The position numbers were made by a program, and so were the translations under genes. 64,000 nt of DNA. Origin: Planosporangium flavigriseum. GTDB lineage: Bacteria > Actinomycetota > Actinomycetes > Mycobacteriales > Micromonosporaceae. The stretch covers positions 124,001 through 188,000 of the forward strand of contig NZ_JAATVW010000011.1 of assembly GCF_011947225.1 (NCBI RefSeq), read 5' to 3'. A model generated the notes under the pieces. The model had not been told where the DNA came from, ran no database searches, and saw nothing but the letters and a program-made list of their open reading frames with translations. This document shows positions 60,371 through 64,000 of this stretch, piece after piece (position 1 is the first letter of the stretch; every line of letters begins with the position of its first letter).

Positions 60371-62536
60371 ATGACCGAAACACAGCCGATACCCATTGAC
60401 GGCGCGACGGCGACCCCGGCGGTGACCGGGTTACGGCAGCCGTACCTGCACGAGCACGTCACCTGCTTGTGCGCGCCCGTGCTGTGGGCCTCCCCCCGGC
60501 AGGGCGACCTCCTCGGCGGCGTCGATGGCCTCTACGTCGCTGACCGCCGGGTACTGGCACGGCTGCGGGTGACGGTGGCCGGCGAGGCACCCAGTCCAAT
60601 CTCGACCGGATCCACGTCACCGGCCGACGCCCGCTTCCTCGCGGTGGTGCGCGGACTGGGCGACCCTCGCCCCGACCCGACGGTGACCTGTGAGCGGCGG
60701 CGACACGTGGGCGCCGACGCCGGCACCGAGACCATCCGGGTGGACAACTCCTCACACAGCCCGATCGTCGCCGAGATCGCGGTCCACGCCGGCACCGACC
60801 TCGCCCCCATCGGCCGGGTCAAGGCCGGTGAGCAGTGCGCGCTGCTGCCCGCCGTCGAGGTGGGCTCGGGCCTCGGCTGGACCGCCGAGGACGGGACCTG
60901 CGCCACCCTCGTCGCGTACCCGCCGCCCCAGGTGGACGCCCGCGCCGGACGGCTGCGATGGCGCGTCGAGATCGCCGCCGGCGCCTCCTGGACCGCCAAG
61001 CTGACCGCCCGGTTGCGCGGGCGCCCGGCCCCGGCGGCCCCGGCGGACCCGGCGGACCCGGCGGACCCGGCGGCCGCCGTGGACACCGCACGCCGCGACG
61101 GGTTCTGGCCGATGCGGCCGGCCGGGCCGGCGCCGTGGCACGCCGACCCGCTCCGCATCCGCGCCGCCGACCATCGCGCCGACCAACTGGTCCGGCGCAG
61201 CGTGGCCGACCTTGACGCGCTGCGCTTATGCGACCCGGCCGACGCGGGCGACAGCTACTTCGCCGCCGGCAGCCCGTGGTACCTGACCCTGTTCGGCCGC
61301 GACGCCCTGTGGTCGGCGCTGATGTCGCTGCCCCTCGGCTACGAGATGCTCGCCGGCACGCTGCGCACTCTCGCCCGACGGCAGGGCACCCGGGTCGACC
61401 ACGAACGGGAGGAGGCGCCGGGCAAGATCCTGCACGAGGTACGCCCGGCCGACGCGGCGTACTGGCTGCCGCCCGTGTACTACGGCACCGTCGACGCCAC
61501 GCCGCTGTTCGTCGTGGCGCTGGCCGAGGCGTGGCGCTGGGGCATGCCCGCCGACGAGGTCGGCCCCCTCGTACCCGCCGCGGCACGGGCCCTGGAGTGG
61601 CTGAGCAGCCACGGCGACCCGGACGGCGACGGGCTCATCGAGTACGTCCCGACTGGCACTGCCCTGATCAACCAGGGCTGGAAGGACTCCTCCGACGGGG
61701 TGCAGTGGGCCAACGGCGAGATGGCCGACAGCCCCCTCGCCCTGGCGGAGGTGCAGGGGTACGCGTACCGGGCCGCCGTCGACGGCGCCGCGCTGCTGGA
61801 CGCGTACGGCCACCCCGACGCCGACAAGTGGCGGCAGTGGGCGGCCGACCTGGCTGCCCGGTTCCGGGACAGGTACTGGCTGCCCGACCGGGACGGGATG
61901 TACCCCGCGATCGCGCTCGACGGCCGTAAGCGGGCGGTCGACGGACCGGCGTCCAACATGGGCCACCTGGTCGGCACCGGAATCCTGAGCGCCGACGAGG
62001 AGGCCATCGTCGCCCGGCGGCTCGGCTCCCCGTCGCTGTCCTCCGGGTACGGGGTGCGCACCCTGGCCGACTCGGCGGCCGGGTTCAACCCGCTGTCCTA
62101 CCACGCCGGCTCGGTGTGGCCGCACGACACCGCCATCGCCGCCATGGGGCTCGGCCGCGCGGGGCTGGGCCGGCAGGCCGCCGACCTGCTCACCGGACTG
62201 ATCGTCGCGGCGCCGTCGTTCGACTACCGGCTGCCGGAACTGTACGGCGGCGAGCGCGCCACCCCACCGTTGCCACCGGTGCCCTACCCCGCCTCCTGCC
62301 GGCCGCAGGCGTGGGCGGCGGCCGTCGGCCCCTCCCTCGCCCGGGTCCTGCTCGGCATCGACGCCGACATCCCGGCCGGCCGCATCACCCTCTCTCCGGT
62401 CACTCCCTCGCCGGTCGGGGCGTTCGAGGTGCACGGCGTACGGATCGGCGGCGGCTGCCTCGCGGCGCGGGTGGACGCGCAGGGACGGACGACGGTACTC
62501 CAGGCCCCGCCCGGAATTGAGGTGGTCGTGCGCTGA
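60371..62536 (+). CDS. Glycogen-debranching-enzyme-like glycosidase
   Basis: A 721-residue protein. Residues 30-240 form the beta-rich N-terminal domain common to amylo-alpha-1,6-glucosidase-like proteins (D-L-L-G-G-V-D-G-L-Y-V-A-D-R-R-V-L). The rest is an (alpha/alpha)6 barrel with W-Y-L-T-L-F-G-R-D-A-L-W-S, G-W-K-D-S-S-D-G and S-V-W-P-H-D-T-A-I, where acidic catalytic residues are expected. A Pro-Ala-Asp repeat (about 225-238, 9-bp DNA repeats near 61033) links the domains. No signal peptide, so intracellular. I prefer the ATG at 60371 with AAGGGG upstream. Control by the adjacent LacI is likely. Confidence 0.82.
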   Translation: MTETQPIPIDGATATPAVTGLRQPYLHEHVTCLCAPVLWASPRQGDLLGGVDGLYVADRRVLARLRVTVAGEAPSPISTGSTSPADARFLAVVRGLGDPRPDPTVTCERRRHVGADAGTETIRVDNSSHSPIVAEIAVHAGTDLAPIGRVKAGEQCALLPAVEVGSGLGWTAEDGTCATLVAYPPPQVDARAGRLRWRVEIAAGASWTAKLTARLRGRPAPAAPADPADPADPAAAVDTARRDGFWPMRPAGPAPWHADPLRIRAADHRADQLVRRSVADLDALRLCDPADAGDSYFAAGSPWYLTLFGRDALWSALMSLPLGYEMLAGTLRTLARRQGTRVDHEREEAPGKILHEVRPADAAYWLPPVYYGTVDATPLFVVALAEAWRWGMPADEVGPLVPAAARALEWLSSHGDPDGDGLIEYVPTGTALINQGWKDSSDGVQWANGEMADSPLALAEVQGYAYRAAVDGAALLDAYGHPDADKWRQWAADLAARFRDRYWLPDRDGMYPAIALDGRKRAVDGPASNMGHLVGTGILSADEEAIVARRLGSPSLSSGYGVRTLADSAAGFNPLSYHAGSVWPHDTAIAAMGLGRAGLGRQAADLLTGLIVAAPSFDYRLPELYGGERATPPLPPVPYPASCRPQAWAAAVGPSLARVLLGIDADIPAGRITLSPVTPSPVGAFEVHGVRIGGGCLAARVDAQGRTTVLQAPPGIEVVVR

Positions 62537-62556
62537 CCGGGCCTTAAGCTCAGCCG

Positions 62557-62930
62557 ATGATCGGCGGTCACACCGACACCCGTTTCGCAGCCGTACGCGA
62601 CGTGTTCGCGCAGTTGTTCGACAGCGGCGCCGATACCGGCGCGGCCCTCGCGGTCATCCACGAGGGCCGGCCGGTCGTGGAGGTCCACGGTGGCTGGCAG
62701 GACGCCGGCCACCGGCGGCCGTGGGCGCCGGACACGACGTGCTGCTGGAGCGCCCGGTGCGGTGGACACTCGGCATGCAACTCGAGGACGACGGCAGTCG
62801 GGGCATGGGCGGCAGCGGCGGGTACGCCCATCCGGCCCGTGGCTACGCCTTCGCGTACGTGACCAGCCACCTCGCCGGCTTCGACCGCGTCGACGCGCTC
62901 GCCGAGGCGGTTGACCGCGCGGTCGGGTAG
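62557..62930 (+). pseudogene. Internally deleted beta-lactamase-family (serine hydrolase) gene
   Basis: The first 60 codons from 62557 read as the start of a serine-hydrolase/EstB-type protein (V-I-H-E-G-R-P-V-V-E-V-H-G-G-W, then W-A-P-D-T). Just where the catalytic S-x-x-K should come, the sequence jumps and shifts frame to the end of the same family (W-T-L-G-M-Q-L-E-D-D-G, then G-Y-A-F-A-Y-V-T-S-H-L), stopping at 62930. Roughly 200 codons including the active site are gone. Confidence 0.75.
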
Positions 62931-62986
62931 GCCCGCGTACGGTGGAGGTGAGGACACTGCCGGACGCACCCATAGGAGGACCGGCC

Positions 62987-63796
62987 GTGAACTACGAGAC
63001 CTTCATCCTGTCGGTCGAGCAACTGGCTCAGCTCCCGCACGAACAGGCCGAACAGTTCACCTGCACCACCCTGAACACGCTGCTCCAGCGCGTCTCGCAG
63101 GGGCAGGCGGAGGACATCGCCGCGCGGCTTCCGGTGCAGCTGCGCCGGTGCGCGCTGCACCAGGGCCCGCAGGCGACCTACGACCTGGACGGGTACCTGA
63201 ACCGTCTGGAAAACCTGCTGGGAGTCGACCGGTCGACCGCGGAGCGGGTGACCCGCGCCGTCCTGGCTACGCTCTGGACCGCCGTCGGCCCCAAGGAGTT
63301 CGCCGACATGCAGGCCCAGTTGCCCGGCGAGTTCGTGTCACTCATCGAGGCGGCCGTTGCGCAGGCACCGCCCCGGCCCAGGGAGGACGAGCCCCCGTTC
63401 CGCGGGCCGGTCTCCCTCGACGGGTTCATCAGCCGGGTCGCCGAGCGGGCCGGACTCGACACCGAGCGCGCGAAGCGGGCGGCCGAGTCGGTCCTCGAGG
63501 TGCTCGCGATGCGGGTAACCGACGGCCAGCTCGAGGATATGCGGCCGTTCCTGCCCTATGAGCTGCGCCCAGCGCTCGACCGGGGCCTCACCCGCAGCAG
63601 GGGGCGGGCGCTGCCCCTGTCTCTCGACGCTTTCGTCGAAGAGATCACCAAACGCGAAGGCGTCTCCCGCGCGGAGGCCGAGCAGCACGCCCGGGCGGTG
63701 CTGTCCGTGCTGCACGACGTCGTCGGCGACAAGGAGTTCAGCGACACGATCTCGCAGCTCCCGGTCGAGTACCGAACCTTGGTGGCGCAGGCGTGA
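62987..63796 (+). CDS. DUF2267 protein with two to three tandem domains
   Basis: A 269-residue helical protein made of about three repeats of the DUF2267 unit, each with a pattern like V-L-x-x-L-x-x-x-V-x-x-x-E-F-x-D-M-x-x-Q-L-P-x-E. Clear copies end near residues 55, 115, 200 and 268 (L-P-V-Q-L-R, L-P-G-E-F, L-P-Y-E-L-R, L-P-V-E-Y-R). Function unknown. GTG start at 62987 with AGGAGGA upstream. No membrane segment. Confidence 0.85.
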   Translation: MNYETFILSVEQLAQLPHEQAEQFTCTTLNTLLQRVSQGQAEDIAARLPVQLRRCALHQGPQATYDLDGYLNRLENLLGVDRSTAERVTRAVLATLWTAVGPKEFADMQAQLPGEFVSLIEAAVAQAPPRPREDEPPFRGPVSLDGFISRVAERAGLDTERAKRAAESVLEVLAMRVTDGQLEDMRPFLPYELRPALDRGLTRSRGRALPLSLDAFVEEITKREGVSRAEAEQHARAVLSVLHDVVGDKEFSDTISQLPVEYRTLVAQA

Positions 63797-63880
63797 TCAG
63801 CCTGGCGATGGCGTACACCACACCTCGCTCGCACCATAAATACACCGCCGTCACGCTGACCCGCCGGTAAGGTCGACTCG

Positions 63881-63906
63881 GCCCCGCGCCCGTTTCCGTG
63901 CGGGGC
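63881..63906. terminator. Possible hairpin terminator after the DUF2267 gene
   Basis: GCCCCGC (63881-63887) pairs with GCGGGGC (63900-63906). The remaining 200 bases of the window hold no gene I can support. Confidence 0.35.
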
Positions 63907-64000
63907 GGCCCGCGCCGGCGCGAGCGAATCATCGGCCGGGCTCCCGATCCCAGTGGACACCCCGCCTACGACAGTGAGGACACTCGTGCCCGGCTCCTTA

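Noticed and set aside
1-64000. CRISPR array
   Set aside because: No set of regularly spaced identical repeats with unique spacers was found; the tandem repeats seen have no spacers.

Overview
The window is high-GC DNA (roughly 70% G+C by eye) from an actinomycete. A DUF5753/DUF397 regulator pair, a mycothiol-dependent formaldehyde dehydrogenase, frequent GTG starts and four-base ATGA gene overlaps fit the Micromonosporaceae or a close relative. The family-level placement is an inference.

Layout. (1) 1-535: end of an XRE/DUF5753 regulator and its DUF397 partner. (2) 790-6556: a small accessory island bracketed by two identical 42-bp copies of the 3' half of a tRNA-Met(CAT) gene. Its cargo is nuclease-rich: a ScoMcrA-like HNH protein, a YaaC-like protein, an HNH protein with 18-residue repeats and a PIN-domain protein, plus a decayed histidine phosphatase. 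No integrase is visible. (3) 6572-20364: one-carbon and choline metabolism. A minus-strand operon (glyA, purU, mscR, metallo-hydrolase) and an IclR regulator face a plus-strand set (ferredoxin reductase, Rieske ferredoxin, choline dehydrogenase, betaine-aldehyde dehydrogenase, glycine-betaine ABC transporter). (4) 20567-35621: a bacterial microcompartment locus. Its shell set (two BMC-T, one BMC-H, one BMC-P), aminotransferase, aldehyde dehydrogenase, amino-alcohol dehydrogenase, kinase and GntR match the RMM (Rhodococcus/Mycobacterium) amino-alcohol type. Divergently from it run a B12-dependent diol dehydratase with fused large and medium subunits, its reactivase, an amidase and an amine permease. 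(5) 36454-41387: soxBDAG, the heterotetrameric sarcosine oxidase. (6) 41397-51838: a minus-strand operon for 5-oxoproline/peptide use (DUF1445, pxpC, pxpB, pxpA, Ntn-hydrolase, dipeptide ABC transporter) with a divergent FadR-type regulator. (7) 52073-63796: HAMP sensor-like protein, D-Ala-D-Ala carboxypeptidase, TetR, a methionine ABC transporter behind a tiny Cys-containing leader peptide, a LacI regulator facing a debranching-enzyme-like glycosidase, a beta-lactamase-family relic and a DUF2267 protein.

How it fits together. Choline is taken to betaine. Sarcosine oxidase later yields glycine and a one-carbon unit. GlyA, PurU and MscR handle the glycine, formyl-THF and formaldehyde. Tandem 17-bp GTTGCG-type sites spaced exactly 19 bp occur before glyA, the ferredoxin reductase and soxB, with a weaker version before betB, which suggests one regulon under the local IclR protein. 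The microcompartment plausibly degrades an amino-alcohol or amino-diol: the dehydratase keeps its catalytic residues but has Asp where the Klebsiella enzyme has Ser301, the position near the substrate C3 group. All functional statements are inferred from sequence reading alone; no searches were run.
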